From positions 1-10,339 of the forward strand of contig JACZWD010000083.1 of NCBI GenBank assembly GCA_022572335.1: a stretch of DNA of 10,339 nt, in the 5' to 3' direction. Positions 1-5,709 of this stretch are shown here, in pieces. This DNA is from Pseudomonadota bacterium (GTDB lineage Bacteria; Pseudomonadota; Alphaproteobacteria; Rhodospirillales; 2-02-FULL-58-16). Within the stretch, counting starts at the first letter, position 1, and the number at the start of each line of letters is the position of its first letter. The notes beneath the pieces were generated by a model. It worked only from the letters and a program-made list of their open reading frames with translations. It had not been told where the DNA came from and did no database searches. The position numbers and the translations under genes are program-made.

Positions 1-400
1 ATTCGGCGCCCGCGGTGGGGGTTTTCCGGTCCACCGGCTCGATGGCGTGGCTCTGTTCCAACCCCAGGGTCTCGACGCCAGTCACCACGCCCTTTTTGTC
101 GAAGCGGACGATGACCACCTGGCGTTCGGCGACCTCGGGTTCGAAAAACGCCACCGCCTCGGTCCGCTTGGAGATGTAGTACCACGTCTCCTGATCGAAC
201 ACGCCGATGCTGGACGGCGACCCAAGGATTTCGGCCACATCGTCGCGGGAGTGTTTGCCGGGCTTGATCTCCGCCAGCTTATCCGGGTCGGGAAGGTTGC
301 CCCGGCTGTCTATGCGGGGCGAGCAGGCGACAACGGCAAGAGCCAGGGCGGCCATGCCAAGGTACCGTAAAAGAGGTCTTGATAAATCAATCCTGGGCAT
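1..400 (-). CDS. bamE: Outer membrane protein assembly factor BamE (partial, 3' end beyond window)
   Basis: BamE (SmpA/OmlA family) is the small lipoprotein of the Bam complex that inserts beta-barrel proteins into the outer membrane; it acts on the periplasmic face. Seen: an ATG at 400 on the minus strand opens a 133-residue reading frame with no stop before the window edge. Residues 9-25 are a hydrophobic signal segment ending in a lipobox with Cys26 (LAVVAC). It is followed by the family pattern IKPGKHSRDDVAEILGSPS (about residues 45-63) and DQETWYYIS (69-77), then the beta-strand segment VVIVRFDKKGVV (95-106). The visible length is close to the usual 140-160 residues, so only the tail is missing. 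It is divergent from the chaperone gene. The ribosome binding site is a weak A/G-rich stretch. The identification is by motif recognition and I am confident in it. Confidence 0.93.
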   Translation of the reverse strand, partial: MPRIDLSRPLLRYLGMAALALAVVACSPRIDSRGNLPDPDKLAEIKPGKHSRDDVAEILGSPSSIGVFDQETWYYISKRTEAVAFFEPEVAERQVVIVRFDKKGVVTGVETLGLEQSHAIEPVDRKTPTAGAE

Positions 401-442
401 TTTTTCTTAAGCGCCGTCACGCAGGTTCGGCGACAACCCCTT

Positions 443-470
443 GTTAAACGGCAAGAGTTAAACGGCAAGA
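443..470. repeat. Perfect 14-bp tandem duplication in the bamE/chaperone divergent intergenic region
   Basis: GTTAAACGGCAAGA occurs twice with no gap (443-456 and 457-470). It lies between the divergent bamE and bc1-chaperone starts. It could be a paired binding site or a recent slippage duplication. Each half contains TTAAACGG; I do not recognise it as a known operator. Confidence 0.85.
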
Positions 471-476
471 CAATGG

Positions 477-485
477 ATGATAGCA
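477..485 (-). promoter_or_regulatory. Possible extended -10 promoter for bamE
   Basis: On the minus strand this reads TGCTATCAT: a TGn extension followed by a -10 hexamer matching five of six consensus positions. No good -35 sits 16-18 bp upstream, as expected for extended -10 promoters. A TTGACA exists further upstream (510-515, minus strand), but its 17-bp partner is a poor -10 (CAATTT). Transcription would start near 470, leaving a leader of about 70 nt that contains the tandem duplication at 443-470. This is inference from sequence alone. Confidence 0.35.
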
Positions 486-558
486 AAAATTGGACCCACC
501 GGCGCCGCTTGTCAATCCTGGCGGGAATCCGGGGCACCGTGGCCGCCCGGACCGGCCG

Positions 559-1251
559 ATGAAGTTCCCCGCTCTGTTCCGCCGGTCCCGCGTGAAGGAA
601 ACCGCGCGGACACTCTATATTGTCGTGGTGGAGCAGGCGCGCCGGCCCGAATTCTACCGCCATTGCGGCGTGCCCGACACCGTGGACGGGCGTTTCGACA
701 TGATCGCCATGCATGCGTTTCTCCTGTTGCGCCGGCTCAAGCGGGACCACGCCCAGACGGCGGATTTGGCCCAGGCCCTGTTCGACCGCATGTTTGCCGA
801 CATGGATCAGAACCTGCGCCAGATGGGGGTCGGGGATCTGGGCGTGGCCAAGCGGATCAAAATCATGGCCAAGGCGTTCTACGGCCGCGTCGCGGCGTAC
901 GAAGCCGGCCTGGCCGCCGAAGACGCGACCCTGGCCGACGCCCTCAGGCGCAACCTGTTCCGCAAGACCAACCCGCGGGACGGGGACGTGGCCGCCCTCG
1001 TCGGGTACATGCGGCGCGAAGCGGCGGCGCTCGATGCCCTGGATCTCGACCGGATGATGGCGGGCGACGTCGGATTCGGACCGGCCCCCGGGGGGACACG
1101 GGGGGTGTCCCCCCGGCAACGAGGTGCGGGGGACGCCCCCGCGGCCCCCGGGGGGACACGGGGGGTGTCCCCCCGGCAACCAGGTGCGGGGGACGCCCCC
1201 GCGGCCCCCGGGCCAGGGCAGGAGCCAGGGCAGGGGGAGGACAAGGCATGA
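559..1251 (+). CDS. Ubiquinol-cytochrome c chaperone (Cbp3-like) with a repeat-encoded C-terminal tail
   Basis: This belongs to the Cbp3/ubiquinol-cytochrome c chaperone family (Ubiq_cyt_C_chap). In mitochondria its relative binds new cytochrome b during bc1 assembly; a similar role here is inferred. The frame from ATG 559 gives 230 residues. Family signatures are plain: QARRPEFYRHCGVPDTVDGR (residues 26-45), HAFLLLRRLK (52-61), DMDQNLRQMGVGDLGVAKRI (81-100) and KAFYGRVAAYE (105-115). The conserved domain ends near residue 175. The last 55 residues are low-complexity Gly/Pro/Ala/Arg and include two 20-residue units, differing only at one Arg/Pro, encoded by the 60-bp DNA repeat. That tail is not a normal family feature. 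A TTG at 490 in frame would add 23 unconvincing residues, so ATG 559 was chosen although its ribosome binding site is weak. The stop overlaps the next gene by 4 bp (ATGA), implying translational coupling. Confidence 0.9.
   Translation: MKFPALFRRSRVKETARTLYIVVVEQARRPEFYRHCGVPDTVDGRFDMIAMHAFLLLRRLKRDHAQTADLAQALFDRMFADMDQNLRQMGVGDLGVAKRIKIMAKAFYGRVAAYEAGLAAEDATLADALRRNLFRKTNPRDGDVAALVGYMRREAAALDALDLDRMMAGDVGFGPAPGGTRGVSPRQRGAGDAPAAPGGTRGVSPRQPGAGDAPAAPGPGQEPGQGEDKA
1083..1212. repeat. 60-bp tandem repeat with strong hairpins inside the chaperone gene (2.2 copies)
   Basis: Units at 1083-1142 and 1143-1202 differ at a single base (g1121 versus c1181), and the first 10 bases recur at 1203-1212. 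Each unit holds two dyads. In the first unit a 12-bp stem pairs 1088-1099 with 1105-1116 around a GGGGG loop, and a 7-bp stem GCGGGGG/CCCCCGC surrounds ACG near 1126-1142. The period is a multiple of three, and none of the six reading frames of the unit contains a stop, so duplication or insertion leaves the host frame open. The unit resembles in concept the palindromic elements inserted in rickettsial genes, but I do not recognise its sequence. Confidence 0.95.
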
Positions 1252-1796
1252 CGCAGCGCCCGGCGCCCGAATTTTCCCGTGTGGTACCCGTGGAAAGCCT
1301 GGAAGACGGCGAGACCGTCATCGACATCGAGGCCGACGCCGACGAACGGGCCGCCCTGGCCAGGCGTTTCGGCCTGCTCGCCCTGGACAGCCTGACGGCC
1401 AAGGTCGGCCTGACGCCCGTGGACGTCGGCCTTGTCCGCGTTCACGGTGCCCTGGCGGCAAAGGTGACCCAGGCCTGCGTGGTCACCCTGAAATCCGTGA
1501 CGACCCGCGTGGAGGGGTCGTTCGAGCGCCTGTACGGCGCCGACACCCCGGAGGAGGAGGCCGGCCTGATCACCGACACGGATACCGAGGAGTCTCCCCA
1601 GCCCTTCACCCACGGCGCCGTCGACGTGGGAGAGGCCGTCGCCGAGCAACTGGCCCTGGAGCTGGACCATTTTCCGCGCGCCCCGGAGGCCGCTTTCGAC
1701 GGCTTTTCCAGCGGTTCCAAAAGCGTCGGCGGCGACGACACCGGAGACGGCGGCTCCTTTGCGGTGCTGGCCCGGCTGAAGGAGAAGCCGAAATAG
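1248..1796 (+). CDS. YceD/DUF177 family protein
   Basis: A 182-residue acidic protein of the YceD (DUF177) family, which is almost always encoded just before rpmF in bacteria; its plant relative has been linked to 23S rRNA accumulation, and the bacterial role is not well settled. Seen: the core motif QACVVTLKSV (about residues 73-82) matching the family's conserved Cys/Leu block, then VDVGEAVAEQLALELDHFPRAP (around 126-147) where Asp, Gly-Glu, Glu-Gln-Leu and Pro are the usual conserved positions, and a C-terminal FAVLARLK. The start ATG 1248 overlaps the upstream stop and is preceded by a strong GGGGAGG ribosome binding site. The same frame stays open upstream through the chaperone gene, but that part is a shadow. 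Together with rpmF, plsX and fabH it gives the same order as in Escherichia coli. Confidence 0.88.
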   Translation: MTQRPAPEFSRVVPVESLEDGETVIDIEADADERAALARRFGLLALDSLTAKVGLTPVDVGLVRVHGALAAKVTQACVVTLKSVTTRVEGSFERLYGADTPEEEAGLITDTDTEESPQPFTHGAVDVGEAVAEQLALELDHFPRAPEAAFDGFSSGSKSVGGDDTGDGGSFAVLARLKEKPK

Positions 1797-1830
1797 TCTC
1801 CGTGGACACCAGGGGAAATGCCCAAGCGGC

Positions 1831-1859
1831 TTGCCCCGACCCGCATTTACGTTTATGTA
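1831..1859 (+). promoter_or_regulatory. Candidate promoter for rpmF
   Basis: TTGCCC (1831-1836) is separated by 17 bp from TATGTA (1854-1859). The -10 overlaps a small inverted repeat, TTAC-N6-GTAA (1847-1860). Both hexamers match consensus only partly, so this is a suggestion; rpmF may also be read from upstream. Confidence 0.3.
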
Positions 1860-1886
1860 AGCACCCGCCCGCACACAGGTCGCATC

Positions 1887-1901
1887 CGATAGAAAGTATC
1901 G
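1887..1901 (+). promoter_or_regulatory. Small hairpin presenting the rpmF ribosome binding site
   Basis: CGATA (1887-1891) pairs with TATCG (1897-1901) around the loop GAAAG, the only Shine-Dalgarno-like purine stretch before the rpmF ATG at 1906 (9-nt spacing). The arrangement is seen directly; any regulatory role, such as feedback by the ribosomal protein, is inference. Confidence 0.35.
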
Positions 1902-1905
1902 CCGA

Positions 1906-2091
1906 ATGGCTGTCCCGAAGAAAAAGATTTCCAAGTCGCGCCGCAACATGCGCCGCGCGCATGACAGGCTTAAACCGGCGGTGTACGAGGAATGCCCCAA
2001 GTGCGGCGACTTGAAGCGCCCGCACCACGTCTGCCCCTATTGCGGCCATTACAAGGGCCGCGCGGTCACGGAATCGGTCGACGCAGCCTGA
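1906..2091 (+). CDS. rpmF: 50S ribosomal protein L32 (bL32), zinc-binding form
   Basis: A 61-residue large-subunit ribosomal protein. The N-terminus MAVPKKKISKSRRNMRRAHD is the standard L32 opening. The middle holds a complete zinc ribbon with two Cys-x-x-Cys pairs, Cys30/Cys33 (CPKCG) and Cys43/Cys46 (CPYCG), so this is the zinc-binding version rather than the cysteine-free paralogue some bacteria use under zinc limitation. Its length is normal for alphaproteobacteria. It lies between yceD and plsX in the conserved order, 34 bp before plsX, and is probably co-transcribed with it. Confidence 0.98.
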   Translation: MAVPKKKISKSRRNMRRAHDRLKPAVYEECPKCGDLKRPHHVCPYCGHYKGRAVTESVDAA

Positions 2092-2125
2092 CGTCTTCTG
2101 GCACAGGCAACGAGGATACCCTCAC

Positions 2126-3175
2126 GTGTCAACCAGATTGACCCTATCCCTGGACGCCATGGGTGGCGACAACGCCCCGCAAATGGTCGTGGAAGGGGTT
2201 GACATCGCGCTTGCCCGGCTTCCCCAGGTGGACTTCCTGCTCTTTGGCGACGAAGGGCGCCTGGCGCCGCTGCTGGACCGGTTCCCCCGCGTAAAAGGCG
2301 TATCCCAGGTGCGCCACACCGACAGCGTGGTCAGCAATCACGAAAAACCGTCCCTGGCCTTGCGCACCGGGCGCAATTCGAGCATGGGCCTCGCCATCGA
2401 CGCCGTCCGCGCGGGCGAGGCGGCGGGGCTGGTTTCCGCCGGCAACACCGGGGCGCTGATGGCCATGGCCATGTTCGCCCTCAAGATGCTGCCCGGCATC
2501 GACCGTCCCGCCATCGCCACCTGTTTTCCGACCCGGCGCGGCGAGAGCGTCATGCTCGACCTCGGTGCGAACGTGGAATGCGACGCCGACAACCTGGTGC
2601 AGTTCGCCGTCATGGGCGAGGTCTTCGCGCGCAACGTCCTCGGCCTGGAGCAGCCGTCGATCGGCATTCTCAACATCGGCGCCGAAGGCCTCAAGGGCAA
2701 CGAGGCCGTCAAGAACGCCGCCGCCACCCTGCAGAGGACCGACCTGCCCATCAGCTTTTACGGTTTCGTCGAGGGAGACGACATCGGCGCCGGTACGGTC
2801 GACGTCGTCGTCACCGACGGCTTCACCGGCAATATCGCGCTGAAGACCGCCGAAGGCACGGCCATGCTGTTCGGTCAATTCCTGAAAGAGGCATTGTCGG
2901 CCTCGCCCCTGGCGCGCCTGGGCGGGCTGCTCGCCCGGTCGGCGCTGAACACATTCCGCATGCGCGTCGATCCGCGCCGCTACAATGGGGCCGTGTTGCT
3001 GGGCCTGGACGGGATCTGCGTGAAGAGCCACGGCGGCACGGACGCGCTCGGTTTCGCCAACGCCATCCGCATCGCGGTGGAGATGGCCGCCCACGGGTTC
3101 AACGAGGGCATCAAGCGAGACCTGGCGCATCTCAGCACCGCCCAGCGGACCCCGCGGAGGGCGGCCGCCGGCTGA
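2126..3175 (+). CDS. plsX: Phosphate acyltransferase PlsX
   Basis: PlsX converts acyl-ACP and phosphate to acyl-phosphate, the donor used by PlsY to start phospholipid synthesis; it is a peripheral membrane enzyme. The 349-residue product opens with LSLDAMGGDNAP (residues 7-18), the signature of the family, and contains NHEKPSLALRTGRNSSM (71-87), GLVSAGNTGALMA (101-113), LDLGANVECD (145-154), GILNIGAEGLKGNE (179-192) and VVVTDGFTGNIALKTAEG (229-246), all in family order. The start is GTG at 2126, with GAGG at 2112-2115 as ribosome binding site. The last base of the stop is the first base of the fabH start (TGATG), a coupling typical of this operon. Confidence 0.97.
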   Translation: MSTRLTLSLDAMGGDNAPQMVVEGVDIALARLPQVDFLLFGDEGRLAPLLDRFPRVKGVSQVRHTDSVVSNHEKPSLALRTGRNSSMGLAIDAVRAGEAAGLVSAGNTGALMAMAMFALKMLPGIDRPAIATCFPTRRGESVMLDLGANVECDADNLVQFAVMGEVFARNVLGLEQPSIGILNIGAEGLKGNEAVKNAAATLQRTDLPISFYGFVEGDDIGAGTVDVVVTDGFTGNIALKTAEGTAMLFGQFLKEALSASPLARLGGLLARSALNTFRMRVDPRRYNGAVLLGLDGICVKSHGGTDALGFANAIRIAVEMAAHGFNEGIKRDLAHLSTAQRTPRRAAAG

Positions 3176-4158
3176 TGAGCGTACGCGCGCGGATCATTGG
3201 GTGCGGCTCCTATCTGCCCGAACGGATCCTCACCAACGCCGAACTGGCGACCATGGTGGACACGTCCGACGAATGGATCGTGACGCGCACGGGCATCCGC
3301 CAACGCCATATCGTCGCCGAAGGCGAGAAGACCTCCGACCTTGGTTTCAAGGCGGCCGAGAAGGCCCTGCAACACGCCGACATAAAGGCGCGGGACATCG
3401 ATCTCGTCCTCGTGGCGACCACCACGCCCGACAACACGTTTCCGGCCACCGCCACCAAGGTCCAGGCCATGCTGGGCATGCGCGACGGCGCCGCGTTCGA
3501 CATCCAGGCCGTGTGCTCGGGTTTTGTTTACGGGCTCGCCGTCGCCGACAATTTCATCAAGGCGGGCCAGGCGCGCACGGTGTTGCTCATCGGCGCCGAG
3601 GTTTTTTCCTGCATCCTCGACTGGAAGGACCGGTCCACCTGCGTATTGTTCGGCGACGGGGCCGGCGCCGTGGTCGTGCGCGCCGACGGCGGCCACCGGG
3701 AAGGGGCGCCAAACAACGCGCCGGGCATACTGTCCACCCACCTGCATTCCGACGGCACCCTGTGCGACATCCTGTACGTGGACGGCGGGCCGTCCTCGAC
3801 GAAGACGGTCGGCCATGTGCGCATGGTGGGGCGAGAGGTATTCCGCCACGCCGTGATCAATCTGGCCGCCATCGTCGACGAGGCGCTTGAGGCCAACGGC
3901 CTGACCCGGGCCGACATCGACTGGTTGGTGCCCCATCAGGCGAACAAGCGCATCCTCGCCAGCACGGCGCGCAGGCTGGGTCTGCCCTACGAACGCATCG
4001 TCATAACCATCGATCGCCACGCCAACACCTCGGCCGCTTCCATCCCGCTGGCCCTTGACGAGGCGGTGCGCGACGGCCGCATACAGTCCGGACACCTGAT
4101 CTTGATGGAGGCCATGGGCGGCGGCCTCACCTGGGCCGCGGGCCTGGTTCGCTGGTAG
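3175..4158 (+). CDS. fabH: Beta-ketoacyl-ACP synthase III (FabH)
   Basis: FabH condenses a short acyl-CoA (usually acetyl-CoA) with malonyl-ACP to begin fatty acid elongation in the cytoplasm. The 327-residue product has the full catalytic triad: Cys114 in AVCSGFVYGL, His254 in PHQANKRI and Asn284 in RHANTSAASIP. The N-terminal DTSDEWIVTRTGIRQRHI (residues 29-46) is the standard KAS III stretch, and LFGDGAGAVVV (158-168) and EAMGGGLTWAAGL (312-324) are also typical. Length is normal. Its start overlaps the plsX stop by one base, linking supply of acyl chains to their first use in phospholipids. Nothing looks damaged. Confidence 0.97.
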   Translation: MSVRARIIGCGSYLPERILTNAELATMVDTSDEWIVTRTGIRQRHIVAEGEKTSDLGFKAAEKALQHADIKARDIDLVLVATTTPDNTFPATATKVQAMLGMRDGAAFDIQAVCSGFVYGLAVADNFIKAGQARTVLLIGAEVFSCILDWKDRSTCVLFGDGAGAVVVRADGGHREGAPNNAPGILSTHLHSDGTLCDILYVDGGPSSTKTVGHVRMVGREVFRHAVINLAAIVDEALEANGLTRADIDWLVPHQANKRILASTARRLGLPYERIVITIDRHANTSAASIPLALDEAVRDGRIQSGHLILMEAMGGGLTWAAGLVRW

Positions 4159-4211
4159 AGGGCGGGGCCGGGGGGCGCTCCCGCGTTCCGCACCAAGCGG
4201 TCTCTGTGATA

Positions 4212-4240
4212 TTGACGCCGTTCCCGCGTAACGATAGGCT
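4212..4240 (+). promoter_or_regulatory. Candidate promoter for ihfA-merR
   Basis: In the 135-bp gap after fabH, TTGACG (4212-4217, five of six to consensus) is followed after 17 bp by TAGGCT (4235-4240, three of six). The segment just downstream (4241-4262) is locally AT-rich in an otherwise GC-rich window, as expected of a promoter region. Prediction only. Confidence 0.4.
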
Positions 4241-4293
4241 TTTACGTGCTAAAAATAAATTGCGGTGTTTAGGCTTGGGGGGGGCAGGACGGC

Positions 4294-4608
4294 ATGGCGG
4301 GAGTAACCATTACCCGCGCGCAGCTCGGTGAGGCCGTGTATCAGGAAGTCGGTCTCTCGAGGAATGAGTCGGCGGAGTTGCTGGAAGCGGTCCTGTCCCA
4401 GATATCGGATGCGCTGGCGCGCGGGGAAACGGTGAAGATCTCGTCCTTCGGCACCTTCTCGGTGCGCCAGAAGGGCCAGAGGATCGGGCGCAACCCCAAA
4501 ACCGGCGAAGAGGTGCCGATCCTGCCGCGCAAGGTCCTGGTTTTCCGTCCCTCCCAGGTGCTGAAAACCCGGGTCAACGACAGAAGGCGCCCCGGGATGA
4601 TGTCTTGA
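4294..4608 (+). CDS. ihfA: Integration host factor subunit alpha
   Basis: IHF is the heterodimeric DNA-bending protein of the HU family that shapes promoters, replication origins and recombination complexes. The 104-residue product has the alpha-subunit opening TITRAQLGEAVYQEVGLSR (residues 5-23), the core VKISSFGTFSVRQK (47-60) and the DNA-binding arm GRNPKTGEEVPILPRK (65-80). Pro67 occupies the position of the proline that intercalates between base pairs. Length and motifs fit IhfA rather than HU or IhfB. ATG 4294 is preceded by AGGA at 4285-4288. The stop overlaps the following MerR-type gene, a pairing seen widely in alphaproteobacteria and gammaproteobacteria-like ihfA loci. Confidence 0.96.
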   Translation: MAGVTITRAQLGEAVYQEVGLSRNESAELLEAVLSQISDALARGETVKISSFGTFSVRQKGQRIGRNPKTGEEVPILPRKVLVFRPSQVLKTRVNDRRRPGMMS

Positions 4609-5030
4609 TCAAGATGGAAGCGGCAGAAAAAAGAAATCTTTCCCCCCGGAGAGGGAAGTCGGCGGAAGCATTCCGGACCATCAGCGAGGCCGCCGGGGAA
4701 CTCAAGCTTCCCCAGCACGTGTTGCGGTTCTGGGAGACCAAGTTCCCCCACATCCGGCCGCTGAAGCGCGGTGGCGGGCGGCGCTATTACCGCCCCGAGG
4801 ACCTGCTTCTCCTGCGCCGCATCCGCGACCTCCTTTACGACGACGGCTACACCATCAAGGGCGTGCAGAAACTGCTGCGGCGAAACGACGGCAAGACGCC
4901 CGGCAACGACGACGGCGACAGCCAGCGGGAGGGAATCGTCCTCGACAACCGCCAGCGGGCGGAGCTCGCGGACGTGCTCGGAGAACTGGAGGCACTGCGC
5001 GACCTGTTGCGCGCCGCTCCCAAGGGCTGA
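4605..5030 (+). CDS. MerR-family transcriptional regulator
   Basis: A 141-residue regulator with an N-terminal MerR winged helix-turn-helix (about residues 24-93). The domain includes FRTISEAAGELKLPQHVLRF (23-42), WETKFPHIRPLKRGGGRRYY (43-62) and the second helix pair ending GYTIKGVQKLL (81-91). The C-terminal part (about 113-137) is a short predicted helix rich in Leu and charged residues, likely for dimerisation. No Cys-based metal site or ligand domain is visible, so the signal is unknown. The TTG at 4605 overlaps the ihfA stop and has GGGA seven bases upstream; ATG 4614 is the alternative and would shorten the protein by three residues. This ihfA-linked MerR subfamily is common but its targets are not something I can name. 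Confidence 0.9.
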   Translation: MIKMEAAEKRNLSPRRGKSAEAFRTISEAAGELKLPQHVLRFWETKFPHIRPLKRGGGRRYYRPEDLLLLRRIRDLLYDDGYTIKGVQKLLRRNDGKTPGNDDGDSQREGIVLDNRQRAELADVLGELEALRDLLRAAPKG

Positions 5031-5047
5031 CCCTGTCCGACCCTATA

Positions 5048-5076
5048 TTGCGCGCCTACCATGGGGCGCGTATAGT
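5048..5076 (+). promoter_or_regulatory. Promoter of tRNA-Pro
   Basis: TTGCGC (5048-5053), a 17-bp spacer and TATAGT (5071-5076, five of six to consensus) lie just before the tRNA. Transcription would begin near 5083. The leader then contains a 9-bp hairpin (5085-5093 with 5097-5105, one G-T pair) immediately upstream of the mature 5' end, a possible RNase P context. Confidence 0.5.
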
Positions 5077-5112
5077 CGCGACCGGCGCCGGACCCCGTCC
5101 GGTGCAGGGTGT

Positions 5113-5189
5113 CGGAGCGTGGCGCAGCTTGGTAGCGCACTACACTGGGGGTGTAGGGGTCGCGGGTTCAAATCCCGCCGCTCCGACCA
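5113..5189 (+). tRNA. tRNA-Pro, anticodon GGG
   Basis: A complete cloverleaf can be folded by eye. The acceptor CGGAGCG (5113-5119) pairs perfectly with CGCTCCG; the D stem is GCGC/GCGC around AGCTTGGTA. The anticodon stem CTACA/TGTAG encloses the loop CTGGGGG, giving anticodon GGG for the codons CCC and CCU. The T arm is GCGGG-TTCAAAT-CCCGC. Discriminator A and an encoded CCA end at 5189, directly followed by six T residues that may help termination. Length is 77 nt. Its 3' end could serve as an integration site, because accessory-type DNA starts right after it, but no second copy of the tRNA end is visible in the window. Confidence 0.97.
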
Positions 5190-5236
5190 TTTTTTCCGGC
5201 GCGCGGCGGCCCGGTCCATCGCCGCCGTCAATTTCT

Positions 5237-5259
5237 CCGGACCACTTATAGTGGCCTGG
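5237..5259. repeat. Palindrome at the left edge of the ~160-bp repeat
   Basis: CCACT (5242-5246) and AGTGG (5250-5254) pair around TAT. The stem extends outward to 5237/5259 through one A-C mismatch and one G-T pair. The palindrome is half outside and half inside the repeat, and is not conserved at the right copy, so it looks like a junction feature rather than part of the repeat. Confidence 0.6.
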
Positions 5260-5410
5260 ATCAACTAAATTCACCCATGCGATCGCTTTTCCCGTTTCCT
5301 CGGTAGGAGGGGAGGCGCCGGCGATGGCGGCCCATCCACCCTCCGCGGCGGCAGCGCCGGCTGCTGCGGAGGACGGGTCGGCACGTCTTCCCGACCCCCG
5401 GGCTCGCCAC
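5249..5410 (+). repeat. Left copy of ~160-bp direct repeat
   Basis: Aligns with 10169-10331 in the same orientation, starting from the shared TAGTGGCCTG. One base is inserted in the other copy around position 5280. Mismatches are scattered, with long identical blocks such as CCCGTTTCCTCGG (5291-5303, one mismatch just after) and GGCGGCCCATCCACCCTCCGC (5327-5346). Inside is a long hairpin: 5340-5352 pairs with 5360-5372, with two G-T pairs. On the minus strand one frame reads through the repeat as AIAWVNLVDPGHY near its left end, which may be a gene remnant. I do not recognise it as a known insertion sequence; it carries no transposase. Confidence 0.9.
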
Positions 5411-5436
5411 AATTCGCCCCGAAATTACCTTTTCCC

Positions 5437-5461
5437 GGCCCCCGTGCGGCCACTTTTTTTT
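5437..5461 (+). terminator. Weak terminator-like hairpin with T run
   Basis: GGCC (5437-5440) and GGCC (5448-5451) can pair across CCCGTGC, followed after AC by eight T residues (5454-5461). The stem is only four G-C pairs, so termination is uncertain; it would separate the tRNA/repeat segment from the sortase genes. Confidence 0.3.
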
Positions 5462-5709
5462 CCTTATCTGTTGCCCGCGGTCACGCCAACCGTCTCGCCC
5501 GGGGTCCGGTTCGGCCGGACGAAGGACCGGCAAGGCGCGGTGTGATTGCCCCGGCGCGCCGGCGGTCGGCAAGCCGAAGCGGGCCCGCCCAGAGGGCCGC
5601 CCGGTTCTAAGGGGTCAGGCTCTTCCTCCCCGCCCGCTACGGCGCCCCGGTGCCCTATTTCCGCGCCGGGAACCCCAGCGCCTCCGTGTTTCCGAAAGGA
5701 CACCTGACC

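Larger units (their letters stand above)
5190..5709. other. Intergenic region between tRNA-Pro and the sortase cassette
   Basis: These 520 bases hold no convincing gene. They contain a T run after the tRNA (5190-5195), a palindrome at 5237-5259, the left copy of the ~160-bp repeat (5249-5410), and a small GGCC/GGCC hairpin followed by eight T residues (5437-5461). The remaining part (5462-5690) is GC-rich with no promoter I can point to. The sortase target's ribosome binding site AAAGGA is at 5696-5701. Confidence 0.7.

Noticed and set aside
1083..1212. CRISPR array or G-quadruplex as explanation of the G-rich repeats
   Set aside because: There are no unique spacers between units, so it is not a CRISPR. 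The matching C runs make hairpins more likely than quadruplexes in either strand.
477..1796. A long plus-strand frame appearing to fuse the chaperone region to YceD
   Set aside because: Its first 257 residues are Arg/Gly/Pro-rich shadow sequence over the real chaperone frame. The YceD start at 1248 has a strong ribosome binding site and the ATGA overlap explains the context.
879..2000. Long minus-strand open frame over the chaperone and yceD
   Set aside because: Biased composition typical of antisense frames in GC-rich DNA; it lies opposite two recognised genes and shows no domain.
2144..3130. 328-residue minus-strand frame opposite plsX
   Set aside because: Shadow of plsX; no family motif and no ribosome binding site of note.
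2980..4095. 371-residue minus-strand frame opposite fabH
   Set aside because: Shadow of fabH, which has all catalytic residues in the plus frame.
5113..5189. tRNA 3' end as a proven attachment site of an island
   Set aside because: No second copy of the tRNA end and no integrase gene are visible in the window, so only the possibility is noted.
5650..5709. In-frame GTG at 5650 as start of the sortase target
   Set aside because: The added 20 residues precede the export segment without purpose, while ATG 5710 has a well-placed AAAGGA.
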